64,000 nt of DNA from Emmonsiellopsis sp. PD_33. Its lineage: Eukaryota > Ascomycota > Eurotiomycetes > Onygenales > Ajellomycetaceae. Below, one piece after another: positions 12,160 through 23,229 of this stretch (the first letter of the stretch is position 1; each line of letters begins with the position of its first letter). Below the pieces are notes generated by a model. It did no database searches. It was not told the origin of the DNA and was given only the letters and a program-made list of their open reading frames with translations. The position numbers and the translations under genes are program-made. The DNA lies in contig JANTQF010000014.1 of NCBI GenBank assembly GCA_032988165.1, positions 62,001 through 126,000 on the forward strand, written 5' to 3'.

Positions 12160-12785
12160 TAAGAATGATATATGTCCCATGATAGCATTGGAGGTCATTA
12201 AGGCAGCAGTTAATCTCATCAGGATTCAGCTGGTGAACAGTGGAGAATAGGTGATCTCTCCCATTAGTTTCCCATGTTAGTTTTTATTGCAATTATTATA
12301 TCAGTCAGTAAGAGTTTACATACCAAGAGATAGCATATCCTTTCTTTCAAAAATATGTGTGGATATATCCATATTCAAATCTCTAAATAAAACCATCATC
12401 CAGCTCTTTCTGAACAGGTTCCACTGGTTCTCACTGTACTTCTTCAGTATCATAATCATTTCATTGCTGTGGAAGCCTGATCTGCCATTGAATTTGGCAC
12501 AGTCTATAAGGGGTAATTTTATACCCTTTATTAGTAAGGACTCAGAGGATTTCATCATCTTGCAAACCCTGGGAGAATAAATTCTGAACAATACTTCATA
12601 TATCTTTAGTATCCTTCAGTTTTTGGTACTTAGAAATGTTCCAGCATTTCAGTGCATCAGTTAGAGCAGTACAGCCAATAGAGAGGTGCACCTCTTCCTT
12701 TAGGTATTGAAGAATAGCATGTTGGGTTCAGCCTTGTTCAATGAGATGATGGATTAACTCTTCATGGGGAGCTAAAATAAAATCA
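12160..12785 (-). pseudogene. Fragment of an integrase-core type mobile-element protein (Clr5-like N-terminus)
   Basis: Minus-strand reading from about 12785: HEELIHHLIEQG, LQYLKEEVHLSIGCTAL and ALKCWNISKYQK. After a frame change it reads LCKI/LIKGIKL, then FRDLNMDISTHIFERKDML, and near 12260-12200 LNPDEINCCLNDLQCYHG followed by TYIILSPNYLF. The succession of helix-turn-helix-like segments, a THF-like box and the NxRLNDxQxHRGxYxxxGPN-like segment resembles a fungal repetitive-element protein that carries an integrase-type catalytic core further on. The core is missing because the copia gag begins at 12152. Identification rests on remembered family patterns, so confidence is modest. Confidence 0.4.
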
Positions 12786-12959
12786 CTAGGTGGAGGCATG
12801 GTAAAATGTTGGAGGATGAAAAGCTTGATGGATTAAATCTAGCTGTGTGCAACCAAAGTAGTAGTAGGAATCCAGGCATATAACCTTTAGCCTCTGACAT
12901 CTCCACTCACTATAAGGAACAAATAATTATCTACATACAAAACTGGGGGTATAGAGTTG

Positions 12960-13440
12960 TATGATCCTCAGCCATTATGAAATTAAAGGGTGAAACTAAT
13001 ATCTCCTCTTTTAGTAGAAAATAAAAATATGTTTGGATTATCATCTAAATGATTATCTATAGTAAGTTCAAATTGCTCAAGAAGCTTATTATTGGATGAT
13101 GCATTATCCCATGTAATACTAAAATAAAAATAGAAAATAGTTAGTATTTTAATAAATAAAGTTAAAAGTAGATAATAGGAGGAAACAGATCTTAGAGCAT
13201 GATTTTCAATTTCAAAATCCTTCAATTCATCCCATAGAACTCTTGCCATATACTTTCCAGAATGAGAATCATTTAACAGTCTCATATTCAATAAATATGG
13301 ATGTAAATGCCAGTTTGCACTAATATAATGAATAGTAATTCTAAGAAATGCAGCTTGATTAGAAGCAGTCCAAGCATCTAAGGTAAGGGAAAAATTACCA
13401 TTAAACTGAATTTATTTTTGAAACTTTTACTTCATAATAA
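12960..13440 (-). pseudogene. hAT-family transposase fragment
   Basis: The minus strand encodes LDAWTASNQAAFLRITIHY, ISANWHLHPYLLNMRLL and HSGKYMARVLWDELKDF. A 68-base intron (about 13186-13119, with ACTAACT branch site and TTTTAG acceptor) is followed by ITWDNASSNNKLLEQF. These are the hAT catalytic-core landmarks: the LDxWTS segment, the Hyi..W.l...LL block, HsGe, and the TxDNASxN motif containing a catalytic aspartate. The N-terminal BED finger and C-terminal dimerisation domain are not recognised. Relatively few stops interrupt it. Terminal inverted repeats were not found. Confidence 0.7.
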
Positions 13441-13444
13441 GAAG

Positions 13445-13935
13445 ATGGGTTTCTGTAAGCTCACTCCAATATCTAAGTGACAGCACTACTGGTATATAGG
13501 AATAGAGACAGCACTGTATTAGAAGATACTTGTAAGGGATAGGAAGCCAATAAGTAGGTGAGGCTATCCAGAGCTCAGAGGATAGAGTTCATCAATGAAA
13601 GCTTTGCTAGACTAGGAGGGATAGATATCTTAATATCAGGTAGGAGGAAATATATAGGTGAAAAGGTGAGAGGATTTCCAAATATCAGGTAGATTGGTAA
13701 ACAAATCACTGACCTCCAGCAAGTCTGGAAGGTCAGTGGCTATCTATATAGAGCTCTCTGGAGCTGCTGAATCTATCTATGATGCTATGCTCCAGCTATG
13801 CCCAGGGGGAGATCTATGACAAGATATATGACAATATATATGACAATATATATGATGAGGTTTGATGAGGTAGTTGTGGAATGTTTGGATGATGGAATAA
13901 CATATCATCAGTGCAAGGCCATGACAACTATAATT
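13445..13935 (+). repeat. Solo LTR-like repeat, family A, copy 1
   Basis: It aligns with 17290-18130 in the same orientation. The shared core reads GGAGGGAAATATATAGG-like, then AAATCACTGACCTCCAG, then GAGCTRCTGAATCTATCTATGA, and ends near CACCAGTGCAAGACCAT-like sequence. An internal short tandem (TATATGACAA, three times) lies at about 13820-13855. No coding capacity is seen. Length and shared end points suggest a solo LTR, but target-site duplications were not established. Confidence 0.5.
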
Positions 13936-14399
13936 TTGAAGTACTAAGTTTGACTAACCCTATCTCCACCAGTATTGATTGTACAAAGATGAGGGTTCTT
14001 TTGTTTGAAAGCTCTCATCATATAACTGCCTGCAAGACTGTCTGTAGAATCCACATCAAAGATATTCAGGCATTTAAGGTTAATTATATGGGATTGAAAC
14101 AGTGCCTCTGATCAAGTCCAATCAAAACTGAATATACTTATAGTGAGGTCATTGGCAAATCTTCAAGACTTGTTGGGCTCCCAGAAGAATATATTTAAAT
14201 ATATTATAGCTGATAAAATATTCTAAGTATGATAGTTCTACTAGATAAATGAAAAGTTACAGTAACTATAGCTTGTAGTAAATAGATAGTATGTATCTTC
14301 ATTATTCATAATTACAGTTAAATGATAGTGTTATACACCCTTAAAGTTAATTATAGTAATTAAAGTATAATTATGATGGGACATGGGTGTGCTGATGTA

Positions 14400-14615
14400 A
14401 ACAGAGTGTAGCAAACTTGACACTGTCAAGGAGGTAAGGTAGTGGATCAGGGTATAAGAATATAGTTGATCAATAGCATGTAGTATAATATAGGTAGATA
14501 TACAGTGATAACAATATAGATAGATTGGTTAAGAAATGAATCATTAACCTCCAGAAGACTAGGGTCAGCAGCTAACTATATATATGCCTTGGTGGTAATG
14601 CAGATACATCACACC
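14400..14615 (+). repeat. Family A LTR-like repeat, partial copy
   Basis: It shares TAGATTGGTTAAGAAATGAAT, ACCTCCAGAAGACTAGGGTCA and CTAACTATATATA-type blocks with the core of the family A copies at about 13690-13760 and 17590-17660. Only the central part is recognisable. Confidence 0.4.
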
Positions 14616-14619
14616 AACA

Positions 14620-16530
14620 ATCATGATATACCTCCCAGGCTGATACAGATAGCCCAGCAGAATGTTTCACTGGCATAATCATTTAAATGTATAGTGTCAT
14701 GATAATTGCCTCCTCCTTAAGGGGCTTCATTCTGAAGTTTAGGTAATGTGCCCTTCAGGGGGGCAACCAGCCATCAGGGTTGCTATGTAGCATTGATGAT
14801 GTGTTATAGCAATATGAACACTGTGTTTCCAAATTGAGGGCTGAGGGTAAGTTCTCTAGCAACAGAGAAATACTAATAAAAGATTTTATAGGACTGCTAG
14901 AATTCTTCTTTCTGTAACCTACCAGACATTTGCTCTAGTAAGTTCAAAAAGCCTTAAGAAACATTCAAAACACATATAAAAACATACATTTATGATGGGA
15001 ATGGGATAAGCACAAGGCTAACATGCAATTTAGATCAAAATATCCACAATTTTAGTCTCATCTCATTGATTTTTTGAAACAATGGTCCTCAACCTGGTCT
15101 CACCCTCTCCTACTGGTAAGTTTTATGGTTTTATATGAATCACAATCAAGACATCTAGCTAACATAGTATAGTAGCTCATTGCAGTGCACTGCTGATTCA
15201 TCCAGCTACTCCTAGCCCCTCTGGTCATGTCAAAGTGCTGGCCAAACATGTGTGCTCCTGACAGGGGGTCAGGAGAAGTAGAAGAAGAAGAAGAAGAAGA
15301 AGAAGATAGAGGAGGAAGAAGAGGGAGAGATAATAGTATAGTCCTTATATATGAGTTGGAAATGAGAAGCTAATGAGTTGCAGCCTCTGAATCTATGCTC
15401 TCTGAGTATCAGTCTTAATGTGCCCTTAAAAAAGGGTTACACCCTGTATTCCTCAGATACTGAGGATTGTGATGATGGAGCCCATCACATGTAAGATCTT
15501 CTTCAAGTATGAGAGCTTCCTGAGTGTTCTCTGAAGATAGTAGTATCAGTGAAATCTGAGGAGGATGAGAAGATGTGGTTAAGTGATATTCCTAAGTTGT
15601 TCTCATTAAGTTCCTCCTCTGAATCTAAAGAGGAAACTAATAAAGTTGTCTTCATAATGACTTAGTTTGCAGGGTAGGATTTCTGTCTGCAATGCATAAA
15701 GCTCTACTAGCATGATAAGAGGGTTATGTGTAGTCATAAGTCTGCATACTATCATTGTAACTACTGTGCAAAGGGCTGCAACCCCTATATCACTGTAGAT
15801 TATCTCCCATGACATATTAACACTATGTATACATATTATATACTAATTAGGTTCTAGGTGTCAGCACTCTTTCACAAATAGTTGTACTAGCTGCAGAAAT
15901 TAGCTGATCTCAAGACTACTGAGCTGATGTCAGCTGAGGTGATTAAGATCTTAATAGTCATATTTGTCTTCAGTGTAGAAGTCTACATCTATAAGCACTC
16001 TTTATGCAAGCTGAGAGTTGCATGCCCTGCAACTCAGAAAAAGGAGACTGTTGCCCTACTACACCAGATCACAGAGTAGTTATTAGAGATTAAGGAGTTA
16101 ATGAAAGAGGTAATAAGTCTATTATATTCTTTACACATCTACCTTATATGCTAATCATATGATATAGGTTGCAGCCCATCTGTCATAGAGTGGCAGGTCA
16201 GAGGGGGGTGCAGTTGTATTTCCTATTGCTGTGTCTTTGCTTTTTTCTTTTTCCTGCAGCCTTCAGGCAAAAATAATAAAATGATATTCACTTGCCCCTC
16301 AGGGCCATTATTCTAGCATATTTTCTTTCTAATTTTTGTAAGATGACAGTCTCATTAAACTCCTGAAACCCAAAGGGAAAAATAGGAGAAGAGTACTGTC
16401 CCTCATCTATATCTTGTCAGTGACTTGCCCCAGCCTACCTACCCAAAAACTCAATGGGATAAAAGGGGTAGAGGGATGAGCAATCTAACAATTCTAATGT
16501 TAATTTATTTTGTAGTAATAGAGGGTTCTT
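14620..16530. other. No recognised gene; GAA microsatellite
   Basis: A purine run of (GAA)n type lies at about 15278-15325. The rest has only short open frames and no motif I recognise. The stretch 16200-16420 may belong to the C-terminal tail of the chromodomain element read on the minus strand (basic KAAGKRKKQRHSNRKY near 16250). Confidence 0.4.
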
Positions 16531-16534
16531 ACAT

Positions 16535-17130
16535 CTCAGCCATAATTTGTTTCCTCCCAGTCTACAACCAGGTCCCATGCATTATCCAAGTTATCTACTG
16601 GCTCCCAGGTATTCTCTGACAAAGGATACCCTTCCCACTTAACTAGATATTTCAGCTTTCAATTATTCCCCACACATTTGTTCAAGATCTTTTCCACAAT
16701 ATATTCAATATCACCTTCAATCTCTATCCTGTCTGGATGAGGTGGTTCTGAACCAACCCTTTGATAATAGGGCTCCAGAAGGGAAACATGGAAAACAGGG
16801 TGAATACTGCTGAACAAGCAAGGTAATTGAACCTTATATGCCTGTTCCCCAACTATCTCTATAATTGGAAACAGACCAAGCCAGCAGTTATCTAACTTCT
16901 TGTAGGGTCTCATGGTCTTGATATTCTTTGCTAATATTAGTACTTCATCTTCAATACTAAAGCTCATTGGCTTATACTTTTGATTATAGTACTGCATTTA
17001 CTTCTTAACTGTGAGTTATAGGCTGTTCATTAACTTGTCACAGATTTCCTCCAATAGATTTAATCTCTTCATCACATCTGGTACTTCTCTAGGCCTCCAT
17101 TGGTTAACAGTGGAGCTTGCCTTTTTGTTC
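16535..17130 (-). pseudogene. Ty3/gypsy chromovirus integrase C-terminus plus chromodomain
   Basis: Minus-strand reading gives QYYNQKYKPMSFSIEDEVLI, then KTMRPYKKLDNCWLGLFPI and YKVQLPCLFSSIHPVFHVS followed by LLEPYY. This is the GPF/Y-type end of a gypsy integrase (DPxKKLDxxWxGPF...HPVFHVSLL). After one stop comes YLVKWEGYPLSENTWEPVDN, a textbook chromodomain with the aromatic cage residues Y, W and W of the methyl-lysine pocket. Such domains direct integration to heterochromatin marked by methylated histone H3. The catalytic core upstream is gone; an LTR remnant follows at 17130. Confidence 0.85.
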
Positions 17131-17286
17131 ATTTGGATGATTTTCCCTATGTAAATACATGGCCTTTTGCATTTTCATTATCTTGCATGATCACATGTCT
17201 GAGATCTATAAGTAGTGGTTAAAGGCCTATCATAGAAAAATCAATCATCTCTATTTTGTCTCACTACTATGTACATTTAATTCTCA
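17130..17286 (+). repeat. Copia LTR remnant (same family as 61916-62250)
   Basis: The segment with CATTTTCATTATCTTGC, AATCACATGTC-like, CTATAAGTAGTGG and AATCAATCATCT matches the 3' half of the LTR at 61916-62250, in the same order and orientation. It ends at TTCTCA, exactly where the family A repeat starts (17287). Confidence 0.6.
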
Positions 17287-18130
17287 TAATATAAGATTAA
17301 AATTTCTAGAGAATGAAAAGAAAAAAGATAAAAAAAATGTAAGATCATATATAATAATATATACCTAAAGGTATCATTAGAATTATAAGGTTCACACTAT
17401 TATATAGAACAATAGTATTAAGAGTAATACTCATAAGTGATAATAAGCTAATAGATAAATAAGGCCATTTACAGCTCAGAAGATCGCATTCAGAAATATA
17501 AGGTTTATAAGCCTTAAAGAGATAGATAGTTCTAGATCAGAAAGGAGGGAAATATATAGGCAAACAGGTAATAGCATTTTTATGCATTAGATTAAATAAG
17601 AAATAAATTACAGACCTCCAGAAACCTCAGAGGTCAGAGGCTATCTAAATAGACTATCTGGAGCTACTGAATCTATCTATGACACTCACAGCTCTAATCT
17701 GGCTACATCAGGTATAAATGGAATTGACATAGTTATTCATGAGTATTGAGATGATTGATTAATTAAGCTATGTAAGTTATTAACTGCTATTTATATGGTT
17801 TGGATCTTTAATAGTTCAAGATAATGAAAATAGAAAAAGCCATGTAACTACATAGGGAAAATCATGCAGATAACTGAAAACTATCTAATTTCCAAAAGAT
17901 AAGAAAATGCTGAAAGGATTAAATAAATAAATGTAACCATAGAAGTTGAGCATAGTGAATTGATTTAGTAGTAGCATTGAGGCCATTGATATAGTAGATA
18001 TAGTGTGGAATCTCACACCAGGAGATATGAGATATATGATGATATAGATGATATTAGATGTGGTAGTTACAGAATGTTCAGATAGCAGAATAACATAGCA
18101 CCAGTGCAAGACCATAGCATGTGACTACAG
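17287..18130 (+). repeat. Solo LTR-like repeat, family A, copy 2 (longest copy)
   Basis: Its left part, with AAAATTTCTAGAGAATGAAA, also matches 26960-27030. The centre matches 13560-13780 and the right part (18000-18120) matches 13840-13930. It contains the only CpG I noticed in the window (17485). No coding content. Confidence 0.5.
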
Positions 18131-18299
18131 GGCATGACATAATGGTTCAAGCTCTGTACCCAGTATAAAGCTGTGAATGATGCTGGAGCTTGGTATTACA
18201 TTTCACTAATACCAAGAAAATCAGTGTTATAACCCAGCTGCTTCTACTTGTCTCTCATAACCATCCACCAACAGTCTATATTATCAAAAAACCTTGTTA

Positions 18300-18930
18300 T
18301 TTGTTGTTCTAACAATCCAGAAGCTTTCCCAGTAAGTTTACTGGCATTCTACTACTCCTCATATTATTTCTAGCTTGTTCAGAATGTATGTCATGGTGAT
18401 GTCATCATTATAAGACTTCAAATGTGAGTATAGAATACAACTAACAGATAGTTGCATCCAGAAGCTTATCAAACACCAATGACACCTTATAGTACCCCAG
18501 AATTTAGCTGGTGAGCTCATTAGTATTCTATGACTCCCTCATGTGATTTACAGTCCTTTTAGAGCCCAGGTGGTGGCAATGTCACCATTAAAAGACTTTA
18601 AATGCAAGTGTGGAATATAACTAACAGACAGTTGCATTCAGAAGCTTATCAAACACCAACCACACCTCATAGCACCTCAGAACTTAGCTGGTGAGTTCAT
18701 TAGCATTCTGTCACTCCCTTGTGTGATTTACAGTCCTTTTAGAGCCCAGGTGGTGGTGATGTCACCATTGAAAGGCTTCAAATATGAGTATAGAATATAA
18801 CTAACAGACAGTTGCATCTGAAAGCTTATCAAACACCAATCACACCTCATAGTACCCCAGAACTTACCCAGTCAGTTCATTAGCATTCTATGACTCTCTC
18901 ATTTGATTTACAGTCCTTTTCAGGCAGTGA
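18300..18930. repeat. 180-base tandem repeat, about 3.4 units
   Basis: The block TGATTTACAGTCCTTTT begins at 18543, 18723 and 18903, so the period is exactly 180. A more diverged unit precedes (TTATTTCTAGCTTGTTC at 18365). Units share GTCACCATT, TAACTAACAGACAGTTGCAT and AAGCTTATCAAACACCAA. Copies differ almost only by CA/TG/TA and C/T or G/A exchanges. The array ends about 95 bases before the ATG of the gene at 19026. Confidence 0.85.
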
Positions 18931-20138
18931 AGTTATCACCATCATACTAGTCTCCCCATTCTTTGCAGTATAACTAACCAAACTCTCCCAAACCCAGCTC
19001 CTATGTCACCTTGAAGTGAATTGCAATGGAAGATACACCTACAAAAAAAGATCAGGCTTCTGAACTACTTAAGGCTGGGTCCTCAGCTCTTATATTGCCC
19101 TTTATGTTACAATTTACAATCAAATATGATGATACTGCCCTTACCAGCATAGAAGCTGTAATAGAATACAAGAAGAATACCTGGGAGACTTATATAAAGA
19201 AGGAGTATGAAGAAATTTGGATTATGAGGGGACAGCAGATAGCTGAATTAGGTGATATTACTAATGACATTCTTGTTAAGTATTTTAACTTTCACAAGTC
19301 TGATCACAACTGGGATAAGTTCAGAAGAACTCAAGAGTACAATGCAACCTGGAAAAGACTTACTGACTACAAGAGAAATGCACAGCACAATCAAGACAGG
19401 GTTAATACCTCTTGCATTGCAGCTGAGAGACATTAAGGTGAGATTGGGGTGATATTAACTAAGAATCAGGAGTTCATGTGCACTTGAAATATAGGGCAGA
19501 TTGCAAGAGCATATTCTATATTTTCAGATGCAGCAATGCACATTAATTAAGCAGTCTTTTAGTAATTGACTAATCCTACAAATAATAGAAGTCAGTGCCC
19601 TGATATATGTCTCAGTGACATTCAATATGTCATCTCAACACTGATTAAGATCAAGCCCAAGCCATTAACAAATGAGGAACTTGAATGAATAAACTGCTGT
19701 CTCTCTGAATCTAGGTTACTTCAACAAGCTCCAACACACCAGGAATATTCCCCCACACCAAGCCCTCATATTGCAGGTCCCTGTTTTGAAGAAATGCACA
19801 ATAAGGTATGAGAAAACACTAATGTAATATATTGTGAAGTACTGTTTACTAATATTATCTCTAGTATAGAATACACCAGTTCCACCCTGCACTGGGATTA
19901 CCCAGGTGACCACCAAAGAAGTTCATAACTTAGAACAGGTTGAAGAACAGACACCATGCCCTGACTATAGTTACTCAGGTTAAGAATATCACACCCCTGT
20001 AAGTTGTACCTTTACAGTTAACAGGGTTAATTGCTAATCTCATTATTAGTAAAGAAACAAGAAACTGTGCCTACCCATCCAGTTGAAAATAATGATGAAG
20101 AAGGGAGTATTAGTGAGAAGAACAGGCAAGCTAGCCAA

Positions 20139-20567
20139 GTAAGTTTAATACATCTAACTATGGTTCTACTGAACTAATTCAGTAGTTGGTTCAGGATAAA
20201 GAAGCTCAGATTGCCCATCTAGATGGTAGCAAGGAAGATCAAGAGGAGGAGGATGATGAAGAGAAAGACTATGAAGAGAATGATAGTAATAGGGAAGCTA
20301 ATAAGAAGAATGATGAAGAGGATGATAAAGAGAATAGATAAATCAGCTAAGTGAGTTTAATATCTTCTATTATAATTACAGTTGATTACTAATTCTATAG
20401 TCAGTTTAGGATAAAGAAGCTCAGGTTGCTCATTCAGCTGGTGATGATGGTGATGGGAAGGAGGATGGTGAAGAGGAAGATAATGAAGGGGCTAATCCTA
20501 TATAGTAAGTAGGTTTAATATCTCTTATTACAATCATAATTAATTGCTAATTTTGTACCTGGTACAG
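20139..20567 (+). repeat. Tandem acidic exon modules with near-identical introns
   Basis: Exons 20195-20350 and 20410-20508 both open with GATAAAGAAGCTCAG and are rich in GAT/GAA/GAG codons. The introns around them start GTRAGTTTAATA or GTAGGTTTAATA, sharing a TTTAATA block. Lengths differ because the acidic stretch has expanded or contracted. Confidence 0.7.
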
Positions 20568-21351
20568 CAAAACAAACAGGTACTATATTCTAACCCTACT
20601 CAACTTGATAAAGAAGGCCTTAGCACTGTAAGTCTTATAAGTCTTATTATTAATACCACTAGCTGATATTATATTTACTACAGGGTAAACTAAATGTGTT
20701 TCATGCTGCCCCTTCCAAACAATAGAATAAGCTAGTGGATCCAGAAGAGTTTGCAATGCAAGAAAAAAAAGGTATTATACTAATTTCCTTGCTAATTTCC
20801 TATCCTCCTCTATATTATTTTATAGTATAGAAATGTTTTGTTGCATACAACTGACAGTTATTTGAGTAATTTTATTCCTTTGCCAGAGGCTCCATAAAGT
20901 GTTTCTTTTACCTAATCAGGTACCCAAGGAGGAAGAAATGAAGTCAATGTCTAGATTCATGCAAAAGCTAAACTCCTATCATAATTTACCTGCCAGCATT
21001 ATTCACAGCATCAAGATCAAGAAGGTGCTCAGCCACATTCTCAAGCTGAACTTAATCCTTAAGGACAAGGAATATAATTTTTGTGGCTGCACTCTCAACA
21101 TTCTGACCAAATTCACAGCTATTACTAGACAGAAAAACAATGAAGATCTAGATTTATGCCACATAGAGACTGTAGGTTCCATACCACTTATTACTGCCAT
21201 AAATACTAATCTTATACTTATTATAGAATAAAGAACATAGTCTGCCCAACCAGGGAGATTCTTGTCAAATGGACAAGAATGTCTGTATTAATGCAGTATG
21301 TTTTATATATCTTATTGCAAGCATCAATTGCTAATATTATATCTGGTACAG

Positions 21352-21847
21352 AATAAGAACTGTACTCTGCCTCATGAGGATGGGTCCAAATTGAGAGATG
21401 AGAATGAGAATAAGGATGGACATTGCACCTCATCTAATTCAGATAAGTCTCAATTGAGAGAGGCTGGGAATGAGAATGAATGTTGCATCACATCCAACAC
21501 AGATGACTCTCAGTTAGGAGATGAGAATGCTCATACTGATACAGTAGGTTTCATCTATCTTATTGCAAATGTCTATTGCTAATATTGTACCTGGTATAGG
21601 ATAAGGACTGTACTCTACCTCATGAGGGTGGGTTCAAACTGAGAGATGAGAATAGGGATAAGGATAGACATCATACTCTATCTAATTCAGATAAATCTCA
21701 ATTGAGAGAGGGTAGGAATGAGGATGATCATCACACCACATCTAATGCAGATGACTCTCAGTTGGGGGATGAGAATGTCCACACTAATACAGTAGGTTTT
21801 ATCTATCTTATTGCAAATGCCTATTACTAATATTATATCTGGTACAG
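21352..21847 (+). repeat. Tandem duplicated exon-intron unit, 248 bases x 2
   Basis: Unit 1 is exon 21352-21543 plus intron 21544-21599; unit 2 is exon 21600-21791 plus intron 21792-21847. Each is 192 + 56 bases and both exons are open in the same phase, giving two 64-residue acidic repeats (CTLPHEDGSKLRDENENKD in unit 1; CTLPHEGGFKLRDENRDKD in unit 2). The intron before unit 1 is also a copy of these introns. Confidence 0.85.
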
Positions 21848-23229
21848 GATAAGGACCACCTCAACCCCAACCAGCACAGGTTGGATGGGCATCAGACTAA
21901 GGTGCACACAAATTTACCATTTAATTATACTCTAGATGAGCCAGCCAAGTGAAATGATCCTGATATAGATGCCCCTGTCATTTTAAATGATCTAGCAGAG
22001 TGACTGGAATGTGATCCAAGCATGTTCACAAATAAAATACTGGATACCAGAGGTTTTGCTGAGATTAAGTTACTCATGAGATATTAGTTTAGTTCAATAG
22101 ATGGTAAAGGAATCACTATGGCTCAGATTGCAGATATTAAGGCCTAAATGTTCTATTATTACTCATATCATAAATCAGCAGATGGATATTTATGATTGCA
22201 GTAGTATTTAATTGGCCAACAAATGTTATGGCAGGATCCTTTAATTTATATCCTGATGCACTGCCTTCTCAATGACTACCCCTTATGCATTTATCCTTAC
22301 CCAGATGCAGTATATCTTCTCAATGCAGATGACTCCACACCATCATTTATTTGTGAAGCCAGTTCAAGAGAATATCCCTTAGAAATACAACTAGAGTTTG
22401 CAGATCATCTTATTTTGGAGCTCCTCATTTATGAAGAGAGAGAAGATGGATGTCAGTGTATTGTGAATGGTGCTCTAAATGACATTAAAAAGCTTAAGTT
22501 TCATGAACCTGAGCTTCAAACCTTTACATCTGCTGATATTATAAAGCTTGATTGTAAAACTATGAAAAGCATATGCAATGTCAGAGGGGTCAGAATTCTA
22601 CATTCATTTGTACTTTATGGACCCCATGGTAGAGGCTGTCAGCTTAGCCTATTCACATCATTTATTAGAGTTGATGACAATGGGGTTGATCTGCTAGTAG
22701 ATGGCATGCATGATCAGCTATTACTTATGTAGGCACTAGGCTGCATGGAATTACCCCCTAAGGCCCCACATGCCATTTATCAGTATGGAGTGTCAAAGGA
22801 TTCATACAAAAAGTTTCCAGCTTCATTTCTAGTAGATAGCCCCTCAGCTATTAGTATGACTGTTGCTGGATGGTGCCCATGGGATGATGCATTGATCAAA
22901 ATGGAGCAAGGTATCCTCCTTGATAAAGATAGGTTAAGGGCATGGGACTTTATCCATAATATGTGCAAGGACATGCAGATAATATTCCTCCAAAGTTGGA
23001 AGTAGCTGAAAACTCTGGAGATGAGAGCTTTTGGGTCAAAGTTGTACTTTCAATTGAGACAGGATAAGCTTTTGCTGCAATCTGATGTTAATGTGTGCTT
23101 GAATGTGGTTGATATCAATGAGCAGTGGAGAAGAAAGTAAAAGCTGAGAAAGGATAGTAATGATAATGAATGCAGTGCAAAGCATCATAAGCATTCTAAT
23201 GAGAATGAGAATCTATTATGAATTAAATG

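Larger units (their letters stand above)
19026..23221 (+). pseudogene. Multi-exon hypothetical gene with duplicated exon-intron modules
   Basis: I do not recognise the function. Exon 1 starts MEDTPTKKDQASELLKAGSS at 19026. Introns supported by GT...AG ends and a branch site lie at about 19806-19869, 19999-20054, 20139-20194, 20351-20409, 20509-20567, 20628-20683, 21544-21599 and 21792-21847 (mostly 56 or 59 bases). Middle exons are acidic and repeated: two start DKEAQ and end at a CAA/TAA codon, and two later ones are exactly 192 bases each, ending in DSQLGDEN. The last long exon (about 21848-23221) holds a conserved-looking block (YPDAVYLLNADDSTPSF, RGVRILHSFVLYGPHGRGC, WCPWDDALIKMEQG) and ends in a lysine/asparagine-rich tail. 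A dozen or so stops lie at former CGA/CGG-type codons, so it is probably a decayed copy of a repeated gene. Confidence 0.5.

Noticed and set aside
18300..18930. CRISPR array
   Set aside because: 180-base units without spacer/repeat structure, in DNA with fungal introns and retroelements.
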